Assembly (NCBI GenBank): GCA_027587225.1
Contig: JAPDDQ010000067.1
Location: 1-32,345, forward strand
DNA: 32,345 nucleotides
Source of the DNA: Solirubrobacter taibaiensis
GTDB taxonomy: Bacteria; Actinomycetota; Thermoleophilia; Solirubrobacterales; Solirubrobacteraceae
Direction: 5' to 3'
The translations under genes were made by a program, and so were the position numbers. The notes under the pieces were generated by a model that had not been told where the DNA came from, did no database searches, and worked only from the letters and a program-made list of their open reading frames with translations. Positions 14,581-21,203 of this stretch are shown piece after piece; the first letter of the stretch is position 1, and every line of letters begins with the position of its first letter.

Positions 14581-15533
14581 GCGCGTCTGATCACCGCCCC
14601 GAGCGCCTCGCCGGCGAGCTTGACGCTCCCGATGTCGTGCGCGTCCGGCATCGCGATGGTGATGCCGTCCAGGCCGGCGTCGAGGTACGCCTGCGCCTGC
14701 CGGGCGACCTCGGACGGCTCGCCGACGAAGGCCTGCGCCCGCGCCTGCTCGGAATCGCCCGCGACGGCCTTGAACTTCGCCTCGGCCGCCTCCTGCGTGG
14801 GCGCGATGTAGACCGTCGCCATCCGCGTCTTGGTGATCTCGGCCGGGTCGCGGCCGACGTCCTCGCAGTGCCCTTCGAGCACGCCGAGCAGGTGCTTGAC
14901 GCGCTCGACGTCGCCGAACAGGTTCGAGCCGTCGGCGTACTTGGCCACGAAGCGCAGCGTCTTGCGCTCGCCGCTGCCGCCGATGAGGATCGGGATGTCG
15001 CCGCGGATCGGCTTCGGGTTGTTGAACGCGCCGTCCACGTGGAAGTGCTTGCCGTGCACCGTGGCGACGTCTTGCGTGAACATCGCGCGGCAGATCTGCA
15101 GCGCGTCCTCGAGGTACTCGAAGCGCGTCTTCAGCGACGGGAACTCGTAGCCGTACGCCTTGTGCTCATCCTCGAACCAGGCGGCGCCCAGGCCGAGCAC
15201 GGCGCGGCCGCGCGAGATGATGTCCAGCGTCGTGACGGTCTTGGCCACGAGCGCCGGGTTGCGGTAGGTCACCCCGCCGACGAGGAGGCCGAGGTTGATC
15301 GTCTCCGTCCGCGCGGCCAGGGCGGCGAGCATCGAGTGGCCTTCGAACATGTAGTTCTCGGGCGGGCCGACCGGACCGATCTGGTGCAGATGGTCCATCA
15401 GCGAGATCGAGCAGAAGCCGGATTCCTCCGCGGCCGTCGCGATCTCGACGAGCTTCTCGAACAGCGCGTCGGGGGCGACGTCCGGATAGTTGAAGTTCGG
15501 GACGTGCAGGTCCAGCTCAAACGGTGCGCGCAT
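14577..15533 (-). CDS. LLM-class flavin/F420-dependent oxidoreductase
   Basis: This is a luciferase-like (LLM) TIM-barrel oxidoreductase, probably using coenzyme F420. The 318-residue protein shows the family layout: FCSISLMDHLHQIGP near residue 40, ALAARTETINLGLLVGGVTYRNPALVAK (about 70-97), and RGRAVLGLGAAWFEDEHKAYGYEFP (about 107-132), followed by the PILIGGSGERKTL phosphate-binding loop (about 180). Flavin versus F420 cannot be settled from motifs alone, but F420 use is supported by a clear Fgd elsewhere in the window. A TAGCGT hexamer 10 bp before the ATG suggests its own promoter at the end of the upstream lysR-type gene. It is coupled to the unknown gene downstream. Confidence 0.88.
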   Translation of the reverse strand: MRAPFELDLHVPNFNYPDVAPDALFEKLVEIATAAEESGFCSISLMDHLHQIGPVGPPENYMFEGHSMLAALAARTETINLGLLVGGVTYRNPALVAKTVTTLDIISRGRAVLGLGAAWFEDEHKAYGYEFPSLKTRFEYLEDALQICRAMFTQDVATVHGKHFHVDGAFNNPKPIRGDIPILIGGSGERKTLRFVAKYADGSNLFGDVERVKHLLGVLEGHCEDVGRDPAEITKTRMATVYIAPTQEAAEAKFKAVAGDSEQARAQAFVGEPSEVARQAQAYLDAGLDGITIAMPDAHDIGSVKLAGEALGAVIRRA

Positions 15534-15539
15534 GGTGCG

Positions 15540-16385
15540 TCACACGCTACCCACGGCCTGGGCGAGGAAGGCGCTCGCCGCGGCCCCCGAGGGACCGCCG
15601 GTGCGCCAGGCCAGCGCCACCTGCCCACGCAGCCCGAGCGTGAGCGTGTGCAGGTCACCGGCCGCCGGCTCGGGCAGGATCGCGACGCCGAGCCCCTGCG
15701 CCGCCCACTGCGCGAGCACGCCTGGGTCGCTCGCCTCGAACGCCACCCGCGCCCGCACGCCCGCGCCGTCGAGCAGCGCCCTGACGCCCGTCCCGCGCGG
15801 GAGGCACAGCAGCGGCCATTGCGTGAGCTCCTCCAGCGCCAGCGAGGTGCGCGCAGCGAGCGGATGATCCGGCGCCACCGCGGCGACCACCGGCGCGTCG
15901 ATCACCACGTGCGTCTCCACACCGGCGGGCGCGCCCGGGCCGAGCGAAGCGCACGCCAGGTCCAGCTCACCCGAGAGGACCGCCGCGAACAGCTCATCCG
16001 ACGGCGCCTCGGTCAGCGTGAGCTCCACGTCCGGGTGCTGCGCGTGGAAGCCGGTCAAGAGCTCGCCTAACAGCACCGAAGGCCCCGCGGTGATCATCCC
16101 GATCCGCACCTGCCCGCGCAGCAGGCCGGTGAGCTCCTCGACCGCGGTCCGCACGCCGCGTGCGCCCGCCAGCGCCGCCCGCGCGTGCGGCAGCACGGCC
16201 GCGCCGGCTTCGGTCAACGTCACGCTGCGGTTGCTGCGATCGAGCAGCTCCACGCCGAGCTCGCGCTCGAGCCGCCGCACCTGTGCGCTCACGCCGGACT
16301 GCGCCACCAGCACCCGTTCGGACGCGCGCGTGAACCCGCCCTCCTCGACGACCGCGACGAAGTACTCGAGCTGCCGCAACTCCAT
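15540..16385 (-). CDS. LysR-family transcriptional regulator
   Basis: This is a LysR-type regulator of 281 residues. The N-terminal winged helix-turn-helix is ELRQLEYFVAVVEEGGFTRASERVLVAQSGVSAQVRRLERELG in pattern (about 2-45), followed by the effector-binding domain (from about 85, VRIGMITAGPS onward). I chose the ATG at 16385 because MELRQLEYF is the canonical start and a TAGCAT -10-like hexamer stands 8 bp upstream; the open frame extends nine codons further. It is divergent from the SnoaL-like gene, the usual arrangement for a LysR target, and upstream of the LLM oxidoreductase on its own strand. The effector is unknown. Confidence 0.88.
   Translation of the reverse strand: MELRQLEYFVAVVEEGGFTRASERVLVAQSGVSAQVRRLERELGVELLDRSNRSVTLTEAGAAVLPHARAALAGARGVRTAVEELTGLLRGQVRIGMITAGPSVLLGELLTGFHAQHPDVELTLTEAPSDELFAAVLSGELDLACASLGPGAPAGVETHVVIDAPVVAAVAPDHPLAARTSLALEELTQWPLLCLPRGTGVRALLDGAGVRARVAFEASDPGVLAQWAAQGLGVAILPEPAAGDLHTLTLGLRGQVALAWRTGGPSGAAASAFLAQAVGSV
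15544..15549 (-). promoter_or_regulatory. Putative -10 of the LLM oxidoreductase gene
   Basis: TAGCGT on the minus strand lies 10 bp before the ATG at 15533 and overlaps the region just inside the upstream lysR-type stop. It matches the hexamer seen at the same distance before several other genes. No convincing -35 is visible. Confidence 0.4.
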
Positions 16386-16393
16386 ACGCAGAG

Positions 16394-16399
16394 ATGCTA
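16394..16399 (-). promoter_or_regulatory. Putative -10 of the lysR-type gene
   Basis: TAGCAT on the minus strand sits 8 bp before the ATG at 16385. The 70-bp divergent gap (16386-16455) also holds a CAGCTG palindrome (16414-16419) that could be part of a LysR site, but I see no clean T-N11-A dyad. On the other strand GAAGG (16449-16453) is a good ribosome binding site for the gene at 16456. Confidence 0.4.
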
Positions 16400-16455
16400 G
16401 CTCGTATCGCAATCAGCTGTTGTGCATATGGTCGATCGCGGCAACCCTGAAGGAC

Positions 16456-16776
16456 ATGAAGCCAGAAGACCTCACCCGTCAGTTCGTCGAGCACCTCAAC
16501 GCGCGCGACGCCGAAGGCCTCGCCGCCCTGTACGAGCCCGACGCCGTGATCGCGTTCCCGCCCGGCCAGGTCACCACCGGCCGCGAGGCCATCCAGGCGC
16601 TGTACGAGAAGCTCGTCGCGAGCGACCCGCCGCAGGCCGAGTACGAGGAGCCACTCACCACGCTCATCGCCGGCGACCTCGCGTTGACCGCCACGCCCGG
16701 GCGCGCCCAGGTGGTCCGCCGCCAGAGCGACGGCACGTGGCTGCGCATCCTCGATCGCCCCGATTTCACCAAGTAA
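16456..16776 (+). CDS. SnoaL-like / NTF2-fold small protein
   Basis: The 106-residue product looks like a nuclear-transport-factor-2 fold protein of the SnoaL/ketosteroid-isomerase-like group. It opens with LTRQFVEHLNARDAEGLAALYEPDAVIAFP, the family's helix pair and first strand, then TTGREAIQALYEKL and a strand-rich half ending RILDRPDFTK. Such proteins can be small enzymes or ligand binders, and no catalytic residue can be assigned. It is slightly shorter than many family members (about 120-130). A Shine-Dalgarno GAAGG supports the ATG. It is divergent from the LysR-type gene, which may control it. Confidence 0.8.
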   Translation: MKPEDLTRQFVEHLNARDAEGLAALYEPDAVIAFPPGQVTTGREAIQALYEKLVASDPPQAEYEEPLTTLIAGDLALTATPGRAQVVRRQSDGTWLRILDRPDFTK

Positions 16777-16778
16777 CG

Positions 16779-16822
16779 ACTCAGACGCTTCCCAGGTTTC
16801 TCACAGGAAGCGGCCCGATACT
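16779..16822 (+). promoter_or_regulatory. Direct-repeat operator and -10 of the response regulator gene
   Basis: Two 11-bp units in tandem, TCCCAGGTTTC (16790-16800) and TCACAGGAAGC (16801-16811), are preceded by a weak unit ACTCAGACGCT (16779-16789). Exactly 5 bp after the array lies GATACT (16817-16822), a -10-like hexamer, and the GTG start follows after 6 bp. An 11-bp direct-repeat period is typical of OmpR/PhoB-family regulators, so autoregulation by the downstream gene is the simplest reading. Confidence 0.65.
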
Positions 16823-16828
16823 GCCCTT

Positions 16829-17521
16829 GTGAACGAGTCCAGCCGAGTTCTCGTCGTTGATGACGAGCCGAACATCGTCGACGTCATCTCGATGGCCCTC
16901 CGCTTCCAGGGCTTCGCCGTGGAATCCGCCGGGACCGGGACTGAAGCCCTCAGCCAGGTCGCCGCGTTTCGCCCCGACTTGATCGTCCTCGACGTGATGC
17001 TGCCCGACATGGAGGGCTTCGAGGTCGCCAAGCGCCTCGGCGCCGAACGTGCGGGCACGCCGATCATCTTCCTCACCGCCCGTGACGCCCCGGAGGACAA
17101 GATCCGGGGCCTCACGTCCGGCGGGGACGACTACGTGACCAAGCCCTTCAGCCTGGAGGAGTTGCTCGCGCGCGTGCGCAACGTGCTGCGCCGGACCGGC
17201 GCCGCCGAGGCCGAGTCGAGCCGCATGTCCTTCGAGGACCTCGAGCTCGACGAGGACACGCGCGAGGTCGTGCGCGCCGGTGAGCCGATCGACCTCACCG
17301 CCACCGAGTACCGCCTCCTGCGCTACCTGATGCTCAACCCACGCCGCGTGCTCACCCGCGCGCAGCTGCTCGACCACGTCTGGGACTACGACTTCGGCGG
17401 CGACGCCCGCGTGCTGGAGACCTACATCTCCTACCTGCGCAAGAAGCTCGACCAGCACGGCCCGTCGCTCATCCACACCGTGCGCGGTGTCGGCTACACG
17501 TTGCGAGCGCCACGCGCATGA
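16829..17521 (+). CDS. OmpR/PhoB-family response regulator
   Basis: This is the DNA-binding response regulator of a two-component pair, 230 residues. The receiver domain (about 5-120) has the acidic pair D11-D12, the phospho-acceptor D55 in VLDVMLPD, the T of FLTARD and the K of TKPF. A winged-helix effector domain (about 135-227) follows, with LTATEYRLLRYLMLNPRRVLTR and the DNA-contacting YISYLRKKLD and TVRGVGYTL. The GTG start follows a -10-like GATACT by 6 bp, consistent with a leaderless mRNA. The stop overlaps the kinase start (ATGA). It is my candidate binder of the 11-bp repeat arrays upstream of itself, of the GGDEF/HD-GYP gene and of the glycosyltransferase operon. Confidence 0.94.
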   Translation: MNESSRVLVVDDEPNIVDVISMALRFQGFAVESAGTGTEALSQVAAFRPDLIVLDVMLPDMEGFEVAKRLGAERAGTPIIFLTARDAPEDKIRGLTSGGDDYVTKPFSLEELLARVRNVLRRTGAAEAESSRMSFEDLELDEDTREVVRAGEPIDLTATEYRLLRYLMLNPRRVLTRAQLLDHVWDYDFGGDARVLETYISYLRKKLDQHGPSLIHTVRGVGYTLRAPRA

Positions 17522-18909
17522 TCGCTTCGCTGCGTGGCCGGCTCGTCGCCGGCGTCCTGGCGCTGGCCGCCGCGGGCATGTTGCTCGTCGGCGGGATCAC
17601 CTACGCCACGCAGCGCTCGTTCCAGCTCGATCGCGTCGACACGCAGCTCGCGAGCGCCGTCCAAGGCCTCCAGCGCGAGTTCATCGGCCGCAACGGCGGC
17701 GAGAACAACCGGTTCAAGGGCGGCGGTGGGCCCCCGCCGGGAGGCGGCGCGCCGAGCGACACCTACGGCCAGCTGCGCGACACCAGCGGCAACGTCCTCG
17801 ACGACGAGTTCCTCGGCCCCGACGACACGGGCGAGGCCCCCGAACTGCCGAAGGACATCCCGGTGGGGGAGGAGATGACGGTGGAGACGCCCCAGGGCGA
17901 CTACCGCGTGCTCGCCCAGAGCTTCGGTCCCAACACGGTGACCGTCGCCGCGATCCCGATGAGCGCCACCGACCAGGCACTGGACCGGTTGCTGCTCGTG
18001 TTGGCCCTGGTGATCGGCGGCGTCCTGGTGCTCTTGGGCGTGTTCGCCACGGTCGTCGTGCGCGTCGGGTTGCTGCCGCTGGACCGGATGGGCCACACCG
18101 CCGCTGCGATCGCCGGCGGTGACCTCTCCCACCGCGTCGCGACCACCGACCCGCGCACGGAGGTCGGCCGTCTCGGGACCGCGCTGAACCGGATGCTCGA
18201 CCGGCTGGAGGACGCGTTCGCCGCACGCGAGGCCTCGCAGGAGCGGCTGCGGCGGTTCATCGCCGATGCCTCACACGAGCTGCGCACGCCCTTGGTGTCG
18301 ATCCGCGGCTACGCCGAGCTCTACCGCATGGGCGCGGCGCGCAGCGATGAGGACGTGGCCAAGGCGATGCGCCGGATCGAGGACGAGTCCGCGCGGATGG
18401 GCGTGCTGGTCGAGGACCTGTTGACGTTGGCTCGCCTGGACGAGGTCCGTCCCGCGCCGCACGGCCCGGTCGACCTGGCCGTGCTGGCTTCGGATGCGGT
18501 GGACGACGCGCGCGTGACCGCGCCCGACCGCGAGATCTCCTTGGAGGCTGACCGCGGCCTCGTGACCGGCGACGCCGATCAGCTGCGCCAAGTGTTCGCG
18601 AACCTGTTGAGGAACGCGCTGGTGCACACGCCCGAAGGGACGCCGATCGATGTCTCCGTGGAGGCTTCGAACGGCACTGTGGCGTTGGAAGTGCGTGACC
18701 ACGGGCGCGGGCTGCCGGGATCGGATCCCAGCGCGTTGTTCGAGCGCTTCTGGCGGGCTGAAGGCGGGCGTGAGCGTGGCAAGGGCGGCGCGGGCTTGGG
18801 GCTCGCAATCGTCGCGGGGATCGTGGACGCGCACGGTGGAACGGTGAGTGCCGCGAATGCCCCCGATGGAGGCGCGGCGTTCCAGGTGCGGTTCCCGGCG
18901 CGGGGCTAG
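17518..18909 (+). CDS. Sensor histidine kinase
   Basis: This 463-residue membrane kinase is the partner of the preceding regulator. TM1 is about residues 10-28, an extracytoplasmic sensor runs to about 155, TM2 spans about 157-180, and a HAMP linker extends to about 232. The dimerisation/phosphoacceptor helix has H253 in ADASHELRTPL, and the ATPase domain has the N box NLLRNALVHTP, G1 DHGRGLP, F box FERFWR and G2 GGAGLGLAIV. The sensor domain contains a Gly/Pro-rich loop (KGGGGPPPGGGAP, about 67-80) and little else recognisable, so the stimulus is unknown. Cell-envelope genes nearby suggest an envelope signal, by inference. Confidence 0.93.
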   Translation: MIASLRGRLVAGVLALAAAGMLLVGGITYATQRSFQLDRVDTQLASAVQGLQREFIGRNGGENNRFKGGGGPPPGGGAPSDTYGQLRDTSGNVLDDEFLGPDDTGEAPELPKDIPVGEEMTVETPQGDYRVLAQSFGPNTVTVAAIPMSATDQALDRLLLVLALVIGGVLVLLGVFATVVVRVGLLPLDRMGHTAAAIAGGDLSHRVATTDPRTEVGRLGTALNRMLDRLEDAFAAREASQERLRRFIADASHELRTPLVSIRGYAELYRMGAARSDEDVAKAMRRIEDESARMGVLVEDLLTLARLDEVRPAPHGPVDLAVLASDAVDDARVTAPDREISLEADRGLVTGDADQLRQVFANLLRNALVHTPEGTPIDVSVEASNGTVALEVRDHGRGLPGSDPSALFERFWRAEGGRERGKGGAGLGLAIVAGIVDAHGGTVSAANAPDGGAAFQVRFPARG

Positions 18910-18930
18910 ACGTCGCGGTTTCGGTCTCCG

Positions 18931-18974
18931 TCTCGACGAACTCCCAGCCGCTTCCAAGGTTCCCTGCCGAAGCT
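18931..18974 (+). promoter_or_regulatory. Direct-repeat operator and -10 of the GGDEF/HD-GYP gene
   Basis: TCCCAGCCGCT (18942-18952) and TCCAAGGTTCC (18953-18963) form an 11-bp direct repeat, with a weaker TCTCGACGAAC just upstream (18931-18941). GAAGCT (18969-18974) follows after exactly 5 bp, and the GTG start comes 7 bp later. The layout is the same as before the response regulator gene. Confidence 0.6.
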
Positions 18975-18981
18975 AGACACC

Positions 18982-20286
18982 GTGACGCCCTCCGAACTCA
19001 CCCACTCCGCCGCGACTGCCGCGCTCGAGCTGCTGCCCGACGGCGTGCTCGTCGTGTGCGACGGCGAGGTGCTGCTCGCCAACCGCGCGCTGTGCCGGAT
19101 GGCCGGCGAGGACCTCGTCGGCCATGCTCCGCCCGCCTGGCTGCCCGCGAGCGGGCAGGCCGAGGTGGAGGTGGACGGGCGGCCCGCGTTCGTGACGGTC
19201 GCGCCGTGCGCGATCGCCGGCGGGCGCTCGGGCTCCGTCGTGACGGTGCGGAACGCCGATGCGCCGTCCGTGCTCGCTCACCGCGCCTCGCACGACGGAC
19301 TCACCGGCGTACTGAACCAGCGCGCGTTCCGCGAGCGGCTCGCCGTCGAGGCCGCGCGCGGCGAGACCCTCAGCCTGGTGGTCATCGACCTCGACCACTT
19401 CAAGGCCGTCAATGACGTGCACGGGCACCCGGTCGGCGACCGCGTGCTGGCCGAGGCCGCCGCGCGGATCGCCGGCGCGGCGCGGGCCGTGGACGTGGTC
19501 GGGCGGATCGGCGGCGAGGAGTTCGCGTGGCTGCTGCCCGGCGACGCTGCCGCGGCCGCCCTGGTCGCGGCCCAGCGGCTGCGCGCGGCGCTGCGCTCGT
19601 CCCCGTTGGCCGGCGTCGAAGTCACCGCGTCGATGGGTGTGTGTGATTTGCGCACCGCCCATGACGCCGACGCGCTGCTGCGCCGCGCCGACGAGGCGCT
19701 GTACTGGGCGAAGGCGTTCGGGCGCGACTGCGCGCTCGTCTGGTCGGCGCGCACGGCGGCCCGGATCGCGTCCGTGCGCGACGGCTCCGCCCCCGACGAC
19801 GCGCACGGTACCCGCGTGGCCGCGTTGGCGGTCGCGCTGGCCGAGGCGCGCGGCTGGGAAGCCGACGCCGCCGCCCGGCTGCACCACGCGGGGCGCCTGC
19901 ACGATCTCGGCAAGCTCGCGCTCCCGGACAGCCTGTTGGAGCGCGCGGGCGCGCTGTCCGAACCGGAGCTCGAGCACATCCGTCAGCACGCCCGCATCGG
20001 CGCCGAGCTCGCGGGGCTCGACGAGGAGCCTTCGAGCTGGATCCGGCATCATCACGAGCGCTGGGACGGCGTCGGCTACCCGGCCCGGCTGAGCGGTGAC
20101 GGCATTCCCGAGGGCGCGCAGCTGCTCGCGATCGCCGACGCCTGGGACACCCTGGTGTCCGGCCGCCCCTACCGCGGGCCCTTGTCCGCGGACGAGGCGC
20201 TCGCGGAAATCGACTGCAGCGCGGGCACCCACTTGCGCCCCGACGCGGGCGCACTCCTACGCGCCGCCCTGGCCTGGCTGAGCTGA
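18982..20286 (+). CDS. GGDEF plus HD-GYP c-di-GMP turnover protein
   Basis: One 434-residue cytosolic chain carries both c-di-GMP synthesis and degradation modules. A short PAS-like region (about 10-95) precedes a GGDEF domain with an intact GGEEF active site (177-181) and an inhibitory-site RAVD (168-171) five residues upstream. The C-terminal HD-GYP phosphodiesterase domain has H307-D308 in RLHDLGK, HHHE at 356-359 and GYP at 365-367, plus the late ADAWDTLVSGRPYR. Both halves look catalytically complete, so net activity must be set by control of the PAS region or by nucleotide level. No membrane segment is seen. Its promoter shares the repeat array of the upstream response regulator. The 3' end overlaps the convergent endopeptidase gene by 30 bp. 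Confidence 0.92.
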   Translation: MTPSELTHSAATAALELLPDGVLVVCDGEVLLANRALCRMAGEDLVGHAPPAWLPASGQAEVEVDGRPAFVTVAPCAIAGGRSGSVVTVRNADAPSVLAHRASHDGLTGVLNQRAFRERLAVEAARGETLSLVVIDLDHFKAVNDVHGHPVGDRVLAEAAARIAGAARAVDVVGRIGGEEFAWLLPGDAAAAALVAAQRLRAALRSSPLAGVEVTASMGVCDLRTAHDADALLRRADEALYWAKAFGRDCALVWSARTAARIASVRDGSAPDDAHGTRVAALAVALAEARGWEADAAARLHHAGRLHDLGKLALPDSLLERAGALSEPELEHIRQHARIGAELAGLDEEPSSWIRHHHERWDGVGYPARLSGDGIPEGAQLLAIADAWDTLVSGRPYRGPLSADEALAEIDCSAGTHLRPDAGALLRAALAWLS

Positions 20287-21111
20287 GAGCCGCACGTGCA
20301 GGTGGTCGTCATGGTGCGGCCACGGCTGCACGCCGCGGCCGCGTAGCGGGAGCGACGGACCGACGAGGATCGTCAGCGCACCCGCCGCGGCGAAGCGGTC
20401 GACGAGGTCCTGGGCGAGCCGGAGATCGACCTGCGCGGGCGACCGCGGCGCCCGCTCCTCGCCGTCCTTGCGCGGGAAGTACACGTCGGCGTCCAGCCCG
20501 TTCTGATGCGACACGTGGCCGAGCGGCCCGAACCGGCGCCCGAAGTCCCCGCCGTGCGGGCGTGAGAGGTCGCCGATCAGCACCCGCGGCGCGCGCGGAT
20601 GCGTCCTGCCGTACGCGCGGGTGACCCGCAGCAGCAAGCGCACGAGCTCGTCCGTCCCGTACCGCCGCCACCACCGGTTCGGCGTGACCTTGCGCACCGG
20701 GTCCCACGTGAGGAAGTGCGCCCCACGCACGGGGAGCTTGACGCCGCGTACGAGTCGCCCGTGGCTGTGCGTCCCGACCGCCCGCGACGACCGCCACAAC
20801 ACCCGCGGCGTGGCCGCGCGACGACGCGCGCGGCGCGGCCACGCGCCGTGCGTCTTGGCGCCGCCCTGGCGCGTCTCGCCGTCGCCGAGCGTCTCCGCGC
20901 CCGCCCTCGTCCCGCCGCTGCGCTCCTCGGCGCGACTGCCGCGCGTTTCCGCGCCGCCCCCGCGCGCTTCCGCGCCGCCCCCGCGCGTTTCCGCGCCGCC
21001 CCCGCGTGTTTCCGCGCCACCCAGGCGCGGCTCGTCGTGCACGCCCCTCGCGATCGCCGCCAGCGCCACGGCCACCGCCACCAGGGCGGTCACGGCGAGG
21101 AGGCGGCGCAT
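20257..21111 (-). CDS. MepA-like (M74) murein endopeptidase, exported
   Basis: This is a secreted LAS-type zinc peptidase resembling penicillin-insensitive murein endopeptidase, which cuts peptide crosslinks in peptidoglycan. The 284-residue protein starts with a signal sequence or anchor (LLAVTALVAVAVALAAIA), then a low-complexity segment of seven-residue repeats (GGGAETR type, about 30-60). The catalytic domain shows RPHGGDFGRRFGPLGHVSH, the zinc motif SHQNGLDADVYF and the second ligand site HHDDHLHVRL near the C terminus. The repeat segment may serve as a wall-spanning linker. It is divergent from the glycosyltransferase operon across a 92-bp gap that holds the 11-bp repeat array, so it may share that control. 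Confidence 0.82.
   Translation of the reverse strand: MRRLLAVTALVAVAVALAAIARGVHDEPRLGGAETRGGGAETRGGGAEARGGGAETRGSRAEERSGGTRAGAETLGDGETRQGGAKTHGAWPRRARRRAATPRVLWRSSRAVGTHSHGRLVRGVKLPVRGAHFLTWDPVRKVTPNRWWRRYGTDELVRLLLRVTRAYGRTHPRAPRVLIGDLSRPHGGDFGRRFGPLGHVSHQNGLDADVYFPRKDGEERAPRSPAQVDLRLAQDLVDRFAAAGALTILVGPSLPLRGRGVQPWPHHDDHLHVRLSAQPGQGGA
20941..21024. repeat. Four 21-bp tandem repeats in the MepA-like gene
   Basis: Units at 20941-20961, 20962-20982, 20983-21003 and 21004-21024 follow the form GCGCGTTTCCGCGCCGCCCC plus C. The first and third are identical. They encode a seven-residue repeat (GGGAETR) just after the signal sequence. The unit length is a multiple of three, so copy-number change would stay in frame. 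Confidence 0.85.
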
Positions 21112-21142
21112 GCCCTGAGTACGCCGGGGCGGACACGGGTGG

Positions 21143-21197
21143 TCCCAGGGTTCTCTCAGGCTCGTCCCAAGGAGTTCCGACGGAGCGAGCCGATGCT
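21143..21197 (+). promoter_or_regulatory. Four-unit direct-repeat operator and -10 of the glycosyltransferase operon
   Basis: Four contiguous 11-bp units are present: TCCCAGGGTTC (21143), TCTCAGGCTCG (21154), TCCCAAGGAGT (21165) and the weaker TCCGACGGAGC (21176-21186). After exactly 5 bp comes GATGCT (21192-21197), and the ATG follows 6 bp later. Spacing matches the response-regulator promoter to the base. The array lies in the divergent gap with the MepA-like gene. Confidence 0.65.
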
Positions 21198-21203
21198 TCG
21201 AGC

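Noticed and set aside
16386..16455. LysR T-N11-A site around the CAGCTG palindrome
   Set aside because: The arms around CAGCTG do not pair beyond a few bases, so I do not call an operator.
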